From: Panorpa germanica
Lineage: Eukaryota > Arthropoda > Insecta > Mecoptera > Panorpidae
Reading direction: 5' to 3'
Assembly: GCA_963678705.1 (NCBI GenBank)
Contig: OY783212.1
Location: 1 to 64,000 of the forward strand
DNA length: 64,000 nucleotides
The notes below the pieces were generated by a model. That model did not search any database. It saw only the letters and a program-made list of their open reading frames with translations, and was not told the DNA's origin. This document shows, piece by piece, positions 26,057 to 38,336 of this stretch (position 1 is its first letter; each line of letters opens with the position of its first letter). The translations under genes and the position numbers were made by a program.

Positions 26057-26319
26057 ATTGACCCTAGATACTCTGCAACATATGGCAAACCTTATTTAAG
26101 AAATTCTAGTGCGTCGTTACCGCCTTCTAGTACAGGAAATCCTGCTGCGAGTTCAGCTTCACCATCTTATTCGTCAACAAATAGAAATGCTGCGAATCAA
26201 GGAGCTGTCCCGGGCCCCCAGGTAGCTAGATTACCAAATTCACCGACGAGTCAATATATAGTATACCTAATACTCAAATGGCGAATGTTTACAAGGGTAC
26301 ACTTGCAACACACGATTAA
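26057..26319 (+). pseudogene. Frameshifted coding fragment, family unknown
   Basis: From about 26057 the + strand reads IDPRYSATYGKPYLRNSS, then a Ser/Pro/Asn-rich stretch and VPGPQVARLPNSPTSQ, with codon use typical of real coding sequence. At about 26253-26260 the frame must shift by one base to continue with YSIPNTQMANVYKG and a short tail to a stop at 26317-26319. No start codon and no good splice acceptor are evident. It looks like an orphan exon or fragment of a low-complexity, possibly transcription-related protein. I do not recognise the family. Confidence 0.5.
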
Positions 26320-27143
26320 TCGATTTATAGTTTTCTTCCAATAACAGATTTATTTTTCCGATAGTTTTAATTAAATTTGACTTTGAAATTCGATGTGATT
26401 GAAAATATTAAATTTGCACAAAATGTTTTAATTGGATCCATTTTTGTACTTCGTACTTACATTTTATATAAAAAAAAAAAATCAGGAATTTTATAACGAA
26501 TATAATTTATGAAAACATAAAAGTCGACTGTGTCATAGCAAGAACTTTTTAAAAGAAAAGTTGCAATGTAATACTGGATTAACTTTATTATAAACAAGGT
26601 CTAATATTTAGACCTAAAACAAATAATGAAAAATGTACATTGGTAAATACATTTGTTGGATAAAGTTCACAATCAAATAAGATAGCTTTAGCACCTAATT
26701 AACAGCGCCCAGCGAAATAATTAAAGAGTAAATTATAATATATTACAAGATGGTTTTATATAAATAAAAAAAATAAAAAACCAGTAGAGAATATAAAGCT
26801 AAATTCATATATTTTTACGAAAGTAATTAAATAAAAATGTTCATTTTATTTATATTTTAGAAATTGATCCATTGACACATTTATAAAAAAATATGTACGA
26901 GAAATAACGTAATCATTTAGAAGTTGTTTGATATAAATTGTTTTATGCAATTTTGTAAAATGTTTTTTAAACATATTATTGAATACATTAAATATATTTA
27001 TAAAAACATTAAAAAATTTACTACAAATTATTAATTTAATAACGAATAGATGAATTTTTGAAATATGTAGTAATAAATTGTATTGCACATAATATCAATT
27101 TAAGAATATGTTTGCTAAGCATTGCACTTATAAACAAAATCAG
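26320..27143. other. AT-rich spacer
   Basis: Very AT-rich, with A-runs and no supportable gene. A minus-strand frame near 26846-27088 is composed almost only of AT-rich codons and is not convincing. Confidence 0.35.
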
Positions 27144-27219
27144 CTACAGGCCCGTGATCGATGACACTCTGGACGCAGAAGAATGCTCGACTGTACCCCC
27201 TGCAGTTAGGTCCTATTAA
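27144..27219 (+). pseudogene. SDHA: Orphan SDHA last exon
   Basis: Directly after a CAG acceptor, the + strand reads YRPVIDDTLDAEECSTVP and then PAVRSY before TAA at 27217-27219. This is the C-terminal end of the succinate dehydrogenase flavoprotein (human ends YRPVIDKTL...PPAIRSY). No other SDHA exon lies upstream of it in the window, and about 950 bp separate it from the first exon of the SDHA set downstream. It is therefore either the remnant of a lost upstream SDHA copy or a displaced last exon. The exons at 31-32 kb lack exactly this end. Confidence 0.88.
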
Positions 27220-27717
27220 GAATCAAACCACGCCTACAAAGCCACGAATATTTATTGCAAAAGGTAACCATTATTACGGTTTATTATATAATTCTAATAT
27301 TATGCTCTTGCTCTTTATATCTCATGTATACGAGTATAAACTTCATATTTACTAAAAGAAATTTTTAAAAAAGATTAGTATTCGTTTAGTAATTTTCCAA
27401 GTAATTCATCGTTTTTTAATAATATCTTTTTTATAAAATAAATAGTTTAAAGATAGATTGCAAAGTTCTGACCAAAAGACAAGAAAGAATAATTGAGGAA
27501 CAGAATTTTCCGTGCAATAGAAATACTTTTACTTTTTATTGCAGATTAAGCGTTGCCTTTTTATTTTGTTTTATAGTGAAATTGAAGTATGATTATACTT
27601 CAAGTTACGAGAGTTTGGCACTTACCCCTGCTTAAAATAAGTTGTGCTGTATAAATCTAGGATACAATGGAAAAGAATTGTATCATACATTATTTTAAAA
27701 TATATTAACTATATATA

Positions 27718-28022
27718 CATTTTCAAAATCAAATTAACCTTATTAATATATGATAGCAATGATAGCAATAATTAGCACCTAAAATGTAGAACACTAGAAT
27801 TGGTTTAGAGAATTGCTATGAAGCACTTGTTGTAAAAATACTGGTTGTGAACAAAAGATGGCTCTGAAAATCACCACATTTTTCGTACTTAATAATTAAT
27901 TTATGTTAAAGGTACAACAAGGAATCATAGATGGCCTTTAGATTCATTTACAAAAAATTAATAATGGCGTATGGTTTTGACAGAAGGTAGAAATGTAGTG
28001 CTTTAGTTTTTTGTTGTGTAGC
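27718..28022. repeat. Dispersed ~300-bp repeat, left copy
   Basis: This stretch matches the reverse complement of 61230-61528 at roughly 85 % by eye, including GATGGCTCTGAAAATCACCA and a shared GGAATCATAGATGGCC segment. It contains three ATGGC-type motifs in about 130 bp. It lies just upstream of the SDHA exons, so it may be a promoter region copied elsewhere or an unclassified repeat. No terminal inverted repeats are visible. Confidence 0.7.
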
Positions 28023-28165
28023 ACCAACTTGTAAAACGTTAGAATTGAAATGTACGAGTGAATAGAACTGTACCTAGCCTTTGTATTTCACCAAATGTTT
28101 CCTGGGCTACCACCTTTTGCTCTTCAATTTAACTAATTAACTAATTAATTCGATTTGTGTTTCAG

Positions 28166-30103
28166 CTGCGGCCTACAGTATTATCTAAATCCTCATACAA
28201 TAAACATCGCAATGCTTCTACGACTACAAGCACTACGTCCAAAGAAAGGACGGTAATTCAACATGAATACGACGCCGTAGTAGTAGGTGCTGGAGGTGCA
28301 GGACTACGTGCCGCTTTCGGACTTGTAGCTGAGGGATTTAAAACGGCTGTCATTACTAAACTGTTCCCCACAAGATCGCACACAGTTGCTGCACAAGGGG
28401 GGCTAAATGCTGCTTTGGGTATGATGCATTTTTATATATATAATAAGATTATCGCGGAGCAGAATATGTGGTATACCTGTAACGATGGAACATACTTGTC
28501 GGACTCAAGTGTTTTTTTACAAATGTTTATGATATATAAAAGATTAAAGACTAAAAATGATACCCATATATTTCAGGCAACATGGAAGAAGACAATTGGC
28601 AATGGCACATGTATGATACGGTAAAAGGATCCGATTGGTTGGGAGATCAAGATGCCATCCATTACATGACCAGGGAGGCGCCGCACGCTGTTGTAGAATT
28701 AGAAAATTATGGAATGCCTTTCTCCAGAACACCTGAAGGCAAAATTTATCAAAGAGCTTTTGGTGGACAAAGTTTAAGGTTCGGTAAAGGAGGTCAGGCA
28801 CACAGGTGTTGCGCTGTAGCTGACAGGTAACTTGATATTACTGTTATTATCAGAATACTGAATGTGTTGACGAAATATTTTATTTGGATAATTCATTGTT
28901 GTTGCAGAACTGGACATTCCCTACTGCACACACTCTACGGACAATCTTTAAGATACGACTGCAATTATTTTGTTGAATATTTCGCGCTGGATTTGTTAAT
29001 GGAAGACGGAGAGTGCAGGGGCGTCATCGCCTTGTGTCTTGATGATGGTTCAATTCATAGGTATTTATAATCTTTTATTTATGTGCTTCTTAAATTATTT
29101 ATGTTAACAAATATTTTTATACCAATTAGGTTCCGTGCTAAAAATACGGTTTTAGCAACCGGTGGTTACGGTCGAGCCTGGTTTTCTTGTACATCCGCAC
29201 ACACGTGTACTGGAGATGGCACTGGAATGGTAGCACGAGCTGGTCTTCCATCTCAGGACTTAGAATTTGTACAATTCCATCCCACAGGTAACGTAATAAT
29301 TAGTTCTAGGATTATAATCGTAGAAATATAATATATTGAAATAGAGAATGTTTTGAACAGGTATTTATGGAGCGGGATGTCTCATCACGGAGGGGTCCAG
29401 AGGAGAAGGTGGCTTTCTGGTCAACTCTCAGGGAGAGAGATTCATGGAACGTTACGCTCCTGTTGCAAAGGACTTAGCATCACGGGATGTCGTCTGTAGA
29501 TCGATGACGATAGAAATTAATGAAGGTATTTTTACTTTTAACACAGTTTTGGATCTTCTGATAGTTAACAGCATTAATTCATTGTACAATTTGGTATCAC
29601 CAGGTCGTGGAGTCGGATCTTTAAAGGACCATGTGTACCTTCAGCTTCATCATTTACCAGCTAAACAATTAGCTTCTCGACTTCCTGGCATTTCTGAAAC
29701 AGCTATGATATTTGCGGGTGTTGATGTCACATGTGAGCCAATTCCAGTTTTACCGACTGTACATTATAATATGGGAGGGATTCCAACAAACTACAAAGGC
29801 CAAGTGTTAACGCATCAAGATGGACAAGATAAGGTAAGAATACCATGCCATCTTGTTCATTTGTCACTGTATTGCTCTTGTAGTGTTTCGACTATTGACT
29901 TTATTTAAATGTTATTTCGATTCCATAATTTTTAGATTGTCCCAGGGCTCTACGCTGCCGGCGAAGCTGGATGTGCCTCCGTCCACGGGGCCAATAGACT
30001 TGGGGCTAATTCACTTTTAGATTTGGTTGTCTTTGGAAGAGCCTGTGCTATTGCAATTGCTGCAGAAAATAAACCAGGAGAAAAATTTGGACCTCTTAGT
30101 CAG
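28166..30103 (+). CDS. SDHA: Succinate dehydrogenase flavoprotein, exons 1-7 (set A)
   Basis: The subunit oxidises succinate to fumarate with covalently bound FAD in respiratory complex II and the TCA cycle. Exons (my numbering): 28166-28418, 28577-28826, 28908-29060, 29130-29287, 29361-29525, 29604-29833, 29936-30103, all with GT-AG borders and compatible phases. The protein shows the dinucleotide-binding [11 protein letters not shown], the FAD-attachment motif [10 protein letters not shown], then [57 protein letters not shown] and [20 protein letters not shown]. No disabling change occurs in these exons. The start codon and most of the targeting peptide must be in an upstream exon not found: the first exon opens in phase 0 after a TTTCAG acceptor. 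Exon 7 ends in phase 0, so it could join the damaged exon at 30717 or the intact exon at 32001. Confidence 0.93.
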
Positions 30104-30421
30104 GTAATATATTTTTAATAACTTGTTATTTTTTAAATCACTCTACTAAGCGTGTTGAATATTTAAAAGAATTCCTGAATATATCCTGAAACATAACTCT
30201 TAATATGATTGTAATATTAGTTGGGTAGAAAGTTGTAAGATGGGGTATCAAGAACATCTTCGTTTCATGAATTATTTAATAGGCATTATCTTCCTGTTAA
30301 GGGGAGGATCTTTTTAGAGATTATTTAGTACATCTTAGAAGTTTTAGGAAGATTAAGTTTGTTTGATCTAACTAATTTAATAACTTGCAGCGAAAATATC
30401 TGCTTAAAATATTCAATATAA

Positions 30422-30496
30422 GCCCGGCTAGCTCAGTCGGTAGAGCATGAGACTCTTAATCTCAGGGTCGTGGGTTCTCGAGCCCCACGTTGGGCG
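30422..30496 (+). tRNA. tRNA-Lys(CTT) with a T-loop insertion
   Basis: The acceptor stem (GCCCGGC pairing with GTTGGGC), D arm (TAGCTCAGTCGGTAGAG, a good A box), anticodon arm with CTCTTAA loop and variable region match the usual animal tRNA-Lys(CTT). The T arm is odd: it reads GTGGGTTCTCGAGCCCCAC, two bases longer than the normal GGTTCGAGCC, so the gene is 75 nt instead of 73. This disrupts the B box and gives a nine-base T loop. A run of five T follows near 30501-30505. It lies in the intron after SDHA exon 7, same strand. It may be a dying copy, or a sequence error inflated it. Confidence 0.85.
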
Positions 30497-30716
30497 CTTT
30501 CCTTTTTGGAATTTTTATATTTTAAAAACAAATAATATTTTTTAGATAGTTATTTGCACTTCTTTTTATAACTCATAAAATAGGTTACATTATTAATGTT
30601 CCATTTAATAAATATTCATTAATTTATATCCAGATGCAGAATATTCTTTTAAAATATTGGACAAACATTTTCTTAAGGGATTACTTGAAGTAGACTGTAT
30701 AAGAATTTTTTTACAG

Positions 30717-30922
30717 AATGCTGGAAGTGCGTCAATAGACAATCTAGAGAAACTACGCAATGCGAATGGAGATATTCTACACAGTTTTAGCAACCGGTGG
30801 TTACGGACGAGCCTGGTTTTCTTGTACATCCGCACACCCGTGTACTGGAGATGGCACTGGAATGTTAGCACGTGCTGGCCTTCCATCTCAGGACTTAGAA
30901 TTCGTACAATTCCATCCTACAG
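30717..30922 (+). pseudogene. SDHA: Chimeric SDHA exon: start of exon 8 fused to exon 4
   Basis: After a TTTACAG acceptor the first 67 nt (30717-30783) encode [19 protein letters not shown], the start of SDHA exon 8. At about 30784 the sequence changes without an intron into the last 139 nt of exon 4 ([16 protein letters not shown] to QFHPTG), followed by a normal donor. The fusion is out of frame: exon 8 leaves one extra base, so reading from exon 8 garbles exon 4. The breakpoint has only short homology. It looks like the scar of a deletion between tandem SDHA copies that removed exon 8 to the next copy's exon 4. If spliced in, it would wreck the protein; skipping it keeps the frame. Confidence 0.88.
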
Positions 30923-31200
30923 GTACAAGTGTAGGTGTTATGATATTATCATTCTCTTGGAAAACGAATATATCATACCCGCTAAATATAAATACTACAT
31001 TTATGTTTATTGTGGTTCAAATTATATCAATTCTTGTAAAAGATAAGCTCCAAAAAGTAAAACATCTTATCAATAATTTATATCGCAATTAATTAATGAG
31101 ATTTAATGAATTAATTATCTTAACTCTTAAAGCATTAGAATGATACAATCGCTATTAAGTATTAATCTTTTATTCCATTGCATATAGATAAGGTAATTGA

Positions 31201-32402
<1,202 letters not shown>

Positions 32403-32444
32403 ATAATTAGTCAACAACATTTAAAATAAATATGTTATTTTTAG

Positions 32445-33439
32445 TGGCGTTATCTTCTCAACAAAATGTAAACGGAACATCCCATGTACACGATCAACTG
32501 TCCTCAGGTATTCATGCTTTACAAAAACCTCTGGTTGCGAGTGGATCTCATTATCTTCAAACAACTACAGGGAAGCAAATATTACTAAATACAGTTCATA
32601 GCTCGTCCACTTTTAATTCCAGAGGTAAGTAAATTGGAAAAGTATTTGCGCCTCCTCATTTATTGACCCGTTTATTCTTTTCCTGGTATTTATTTTTAAT
32701 TTGCTTCAGGTCCATCATCAAGCCAACAAAAAGACAATAATAAAGCTAATGTTATCAATGAAGGAGGTAATTTCAGATCAATTAGACTGTCTTCTGAAAA
32801 TCAGGTAAAGATATTTTATTTATTAATATGAAATAAATTTACTTATTAAAAATATATATTTAGTATGCAGGAGATCCATTCTTAGGAATTTTATTCTATC
32901 TAGTCACAGAATGTATATGACGTTGATTTAAAGTTATGCTAAACCTTTATCGATAATATATATTTTTTTTATATAGGGTTGTAGTACAATAACAAACGAC
33001 GTCGCTTCTTCTGAATCACTATTTTCTCAAGAGGGACAATCATGTGTTAAGTTAAATCCACAAATTGTGACTCAAATTGTGCAGCAATATACTTCCAATA
33101 GACCATCCATAACTCAAGCGCAACAGGAACAGATGCATATACAGTCCAAATTTTATAGTGTAAGAGATAATATATTTAGATTTGCTGGTTAAAAATTATA
33201 TGGTTCAGCAAGTTGTTTCTAGAATATAATCACCAGTATATTTATTTGGTATATATATCCTACTTTAGGCACATAGAGAATTAATAAGGAGAAATCGACG
33301 AAAACATAAACTAGCATTATTAAATAAATTAAATCAGAGAAGATGTCAAGCAACCCCAATATTTGGTAATGATTTAAGAAATTCTATAAATATTTTTAAA
33401 TCTGAAAATAAAATCAGCAACTGGATGAGTATGGTGTGA
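32445..33439 (+). CDS. Spliced gene of unknown function, 3' part
   Basis: Four exons, 32445-32624, 32710-32804, 32977-33159 and 33269-33439, each bounded by AG/GT sites and all phase-compatible, read to TGA at 33437-33439. They give about 209 residues. The first part is rich in Ser, Gln, Asn and Thr (for example HYLQTTTGKQILLNTVHSSS and IVTQIVQQYTSNRP). The last exon starts with a very basic helix, AHRELIRRNRRKHKLALLNK. This pattern suits a nuclear or chromatin-related protein, but I do not recognise the family. The first exon needs one base from an earlier exon, and that exon was not found; only about 40 bp separate it from the SDHA stop. The last exon could also be spliced near 33366 to a frame running to 33555. 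Confidence 0.65.
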
Positions 33440-33755
33440 TGGGTATGCTAACTGTATGATGACTATGACTAATGAGAACCGTTTAACTACTTTGCGACCA
33501 TTCTTACGCACGATAGATGAGCGAGCAAATGATATTAAAGAATATTCAAACAGGTATGGTTTTTATTTGTTAGTTTACCGTAAGAGCTGGAACACACTAC
33601 GATTTTTAATCGTCCGTTTATATGCAACTCAGTTTATATGCAGTACTATATCTATATCTATACTGTTGTATTTCGATATCTGTTGTATTATAACGATACA
33701 AATAATACCTATTCAAAGAAATGCACCGTCAAAACATAATATCAACAATACTGTG
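33440..33755. other. Possible extra exon, otherwise non-coding
   Basis: A frame open from 33429 to about 33554 ends at a GT donor (YSNR followed by GTATGG). It could be an alternative exon of the gene at 32.4 kb via a weak acceptor (GATGAG) at 33430. Beyond that I see nothing. Confidence 0.3.
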
Positions 33756-33787
33756 TTCTTGCGGCACAAAGAGATGTGCCGCAAGAA
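33756..33787. other. Perfect 12-bp stem hairpin
   Basis: TTCTTGCGGCAC (33756-33767) and its exact complement (33776-33787) enclose an 8-nt loop. The stem is more GC-rich than its surroundings. It is too short for a typical pre-miRNA; its role is unknown. Confidence 0.7.
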
Positions 33788-35800
33788 ATCTGTAGCTGCG
33801 ACAAAAGTCGCTCAGATTTACGATATTAATTATAACACGATAACGCGAAGGAAAATAACAATGTAGTAGAAATGGTGGTCTGCTTCATATTTTGTGATTA
33901 CGTTTACATAGAGGCATATAAATACCTACAGGGTGTCCTATTAGAAACAACCTTGCAAATTTTCTTCCTGAGATATAAGAATTCAATGCTAATAACTTTA
34001 ATAATACTTCGATTAATTGACAATGCATATCAATTACAAATTGAATTCAACACCATTGAAGCTACACAAACGTCAGTGGCTATATTATTTTGTTTTATTG
34101 TTTGAACTAATTTGCTTTGTGTAGTATAATTAAAATAACAATTTGATGTTTTTCTAATTAATTTAGTCTTTCAATTTAAAACAAAAGTTTTTTGTAAAAC
34201 ATTTATTTAACGTAATTCATTCAATTGAATGTTTTGCTTCTTTTATTTTTTTTTTGTGTAATTCGGATTTAACAGTGTTATATCAATAGTTTACCTCTCT
34301 CTCACCCCACAGGCGTCCCTCTGTCTCCTACTCACTAACTAACACCCCTTCCAATCTAAATACCGTGGACTAGTGCAGCAGGTGTATTATACATACAATA
34401 AAATTACTGTAGATTCAAACACAGTAATAATTATTACACAATATAATTGAATGATCACAATGAAGAGCGCTGCGATCCGTTGCACAGCTAGGTAGAGAAG
34501 AAATTTGACCACTAACTATTAGACATGTTTATTTAAAAAAGTGTAAAAAAGGTTGTAGTCAGATATCCGAGTCAAACTTTCTTGTAAGTTGAAAACCAGC
34601 CTTCGTAATTTTATCATTATCGTAGAAAGATGAGAATACAGTAGCAGAAGTAAATAATAAGGCCCTTCTTTACATATTGTAATTAAAATTTCAAGTTTTT
34701 TCCATCGAAGAACATACAAGACGTCCGACATTAAGAAAAAAACGGTTTCCTTGCAATATCTTCTTATCAGAGGGCCCTATGCTAAAAACAGTTATTATCA
34801 ATATGATAGAGAACTCAATTTCCTATAATTTTTGTATATAACATTATTTTATATATCTAATAAATATTAAGCTGCAGAGCACTTCACTGAAAATTATTAA
34901 AAATTCAAAACAACGGATGACAATTTTGCAGGCATTTGTAAAACCTATTATGATATATAAATATCATAATCATTTAAAAGGATGATTAACTTTTATTTAA
35001 ATATTTTACAAATCTTCAAATTTACGTGTAAAAAAAAGCAGAAAATTTCAACCAGTATTTACGTGTCTAACATATATCTAAAGGTCAATTCAACAAGAGT
35101 ATTTTAAAGAAAATCTGCGCTGCTGGTTTAATAGTCAATAGAAAAGAGTATCCACAGTTCAATACCCACCCAACTATGTTATGTATCTCTGTCTATCTGT
35201 ACGAGTACATCCAGCCAGTTTAGCGAACAGAGCAGAGGCAGCGTTCACTCCTACCCCCTACCCCTGTCCCGTAACCCCGTTCCTGTACTGTACACTAATG
35301 AGTAATAGCTGGGGGCAATTATAGTCGAAGTGTATACAATTTCCTCAGTGATTAAATTGCGATATTGGGTCGTTTCAGCTCGTTCTATTTTCAACTCTAT
35401 TTTATATTACATCCACATATGATTCGCGTCATTGGAAACGTATTATTTTAGCTGAAAAATACAAACACACTTTTATATCTTTTCTAATAAAACTAATTAC
35501 GTTGTCACTGAACCCGCGAAGAAGTCTGTCCGACGCCCAACGCCGCCGCCCACTCATTGAACGAGCCCCTTTACTGACAGCATCAAGTAACTTTTCGTTA
35601 TTTTTAATAAAGTCCTTTAATAAACTCTAGTTTTCCTTTATCAGCTTAAATCTGTGAAGACATAGACTGAGATCCTCGAATCCTTGTGTAATACATATAA
35701 TTATATATTTATTTTTCTCACGTTTTCGTTTAAATTTATTTTCTTTTACAATTCGGTTTTTGTTTTTTTACCTTTCCTTTTTGTAAACATAATCATTTCA

Positions 35801-35880
35801 GACGTCAATACGTCAGACGTCAGGCGTCATGCTTTGTTATTGACATTTTGTGGATATAAATTTAGGACAGACGTCAATCT
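35801..35880. promoter_or_regulatory. Cluster of GACGTCA (CRE-like) motifs
   Basis: Within 80 bp there are two AGACGTCAAT copies (near 35801 and 35869), a further GACGTCA at 35817 and variants ACGTCA and GCGTCA between them. CREB/ATF factors bind TGACGTCA. Clustering suggests a regulatory element, but there is no transcript start nearby, so this is weak. Confidence 0.25.
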
Positions 35881-38294
35881 ACTGCTAGTATAAGTGACAC
35901 ATAAAATATGATTTAGATTTACAAATATTAGGTAAAAACATTTTTAAGATGTAGAAGTTTTTTTTATAGAAATTCTATTTGCTTTTGATTTATTAAGTGT
36001 AACTGAGGTATAGTTCAAATTACGAGAGTTCAGCGGTTACACACACGAAATAAATTACAAATGTGCTGTCGTATTAACACCGTGCATTTCTCAAAATCAA
36101 TTTACACTTTTTACTTAAATGAACACTAGAAAATATTAAATATATTATGTATTGATAAGAGTCAGTGTATACATAATACATTTATTATATACATATAGTC
36201 ATATCAGCGGCTTTTTGATCATTACAATAAATATTCTTTCATTCTGTGCTTATTTATGTATTCTTATATTGAATTTGGATTTTCATATATATGTTATTTC
36301 AGTTATATTCGTATATATATTTATTATAAAGGTATTATTACATAATGGACATATGTTGGATAGTATTTTATAATTTCTTCTAATTCGGATTTTATATTTT
36401 CAAGACTAAATTTTCATACAGGTTCTAAATACAGAATGAATAAGATATTTATAATAGCAACATTTTTGTGTACGTAAATAGGGGTTTCTTAACAAATCAT
36501 TGTAATATTTAATCCAAAAGGGTTTCACTTTTAAATTCAAGAATGAAACTATTTTACCCTATTTGCAAACTTTTTACTCTGTAATCTGTCTTCTTGTGTG
36601 ATAAGACCTTTACACGTATACAGGCGTATATAACCAAAGCATCACATAGTGCCCCGGTTTGTATGCTTTATGGCGTCGATGAAGAGTATGGGGGGGAGGG
36701 GAGTAGGTGGTTGAGGAGATGGGGTTACCAAATTGAATTCAAAACAGTTTCGCAGTTGCGGATTCAATTTGAACGTCATCAATCTTATAAGAGGGAATTC
36801 AACAAGAAATATACATATAATACAATTCAGTATAGAGGCTCTACTGATACAGACGACCCTAACGGCATTGAAAGTATAGAAGGCATAGGCGCTGGAACGG
36901 AGGGTGAGGCGGTGGTAGAGAGGAAGTAGACCTTCATATTAAAGGTTTCACCAAATTTGTAAACGTGTTAATATATTATGTTAAATTTTAAATCAAATTT
37001 TATTACATTTTATACAAATAGCTAGTTTAATTTGTGTATTTGGTGGTTTTATTTTAAATATAAATAAGTCTGTTATAGGAGAAAAAGTAACGGTCCTCAC
37101 TAGCGTAACCACAGTATACTTTTCATAAAATGATGCCTACTATATTAATAAATAATTGACTCAAATCTGGACACTGTATACTTACTTATAAGTAAATATA
37201 TTAATATCATATTATTATATTCAATCCAGATCTTGAAGTAATCGCGGGTGTAATATCCCAGATTTCATTCACGTCACTAATACGGTTCACCCCTTCAACA
37301 TGTCTTAGCTGAAGATGGTTTGACATGTGCTTTAGCATTGCGAGCCGAAAGATGAAAAGTGAATACCCTGATTGTTTTGATAAGTATTTTGGACCCAGTA
37401 AACATTTGGTGAAATAGAATGGTAAAGTCCAAGTCACTCGTACATTTCAATTCTAACATTTTACAAGTTGGAGCAACACACAGAAAATCAATTTTAGTTC
37501 AAATTGAATCCCTACCTGTCACAGGAGTCGCTTTTATTCAACAGTAAGTAGCTCATAAAAGAGACATTCCCTATGAACAACTGAATAGAAAACAAACGCG
37601 TTCATGACAAAAAAGTCATGAAAAGTAATAGAATTAACCTCCAAAATGTTTGCTGGGGAAACATCGGTATTCGTTGCTCTAACTTTTGAAATGTACTATA
37701 TGTTACTGGTGGCGATGTTCTTTATTCTTCTGTTTCTACTTAAAATCACACATTTCTACTTGTCCAATATCTTTAATGTGTCATATTTTTATATTTAATG
37801 TATTATGTTATTTATATTTTAAAGCCAACGTGTAAACGCTTACTTTAATAGCTAGAAACGTTTCCCTATTTGTATAGTGTATAGTGGCGCGGTGCTTCAA
37901 ATCGTCATCCTAATACAGCAATGCATCTTGGGAATCCAAATTCAGCACAAACGTTCTGATACGTATGATAAGCATTGTTCGGTATTATCAGTATGTCACG
38001 GTCATATCCTACATCCTGTATCCCCTACTGCTTCCTTTCAACATCCCATTCCTGTTCCCATTCCTATTCATCTATTCTTCCATCTCCCATCTTACAAATG
38101 CGGAACAGGTGTGACATATTGAATCGGCTTAACTTCATACATCAAATAAGAGATGTCATGTCGCTGGTAAATCGCGTATGCTGTATTTGTATGACAAACA
38201 TTCATATATGTAAATCTAATTGTATCATTCAGGAATCATGACGAAAATATAACAATTTAAATAGTGATTTATGTGTACAAAGGGTGAGATAGTG

Positions 38295-38336
38295 ATAGAG
38301 GGATGGATTTAAATCACTCATCCCTCTATGAGTGAT
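38295..38336. other. Two overlapping, mutually exclusive hairpins
   Basis: An 11-bp stem (38295-38305 with 38319-38329) and a 9-bp stem (38313-38321 with 38328-38336) share bases, so a strand can form only one at a time. The surrounding DNA is non-coding. Confidence 0.6.

Noticed and set aside
26846..27088. 80-codon minus-strand open frame
   Set aside because: It is built from Phe/Ile/Lys/Asn codons in AT-rich DNA and has no recognisable feature.
33456..33866. 136-codon plus-strand open frame
   Set aside because: Only its first ~33 codons could be coding before a donor; the rest is AT-rich read-through with no domain.
36594..36929. 111-codon plus-strand open frame
   Set aside because: It starts at a non-ATG codon, with no motif, no splice sites and low-complexity acidic/Gly stretches.
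37877..38241. Two overlapping plus-strand open frames
   Set aside because: They share the same DNA in different frames and neither has a motif or splice context.
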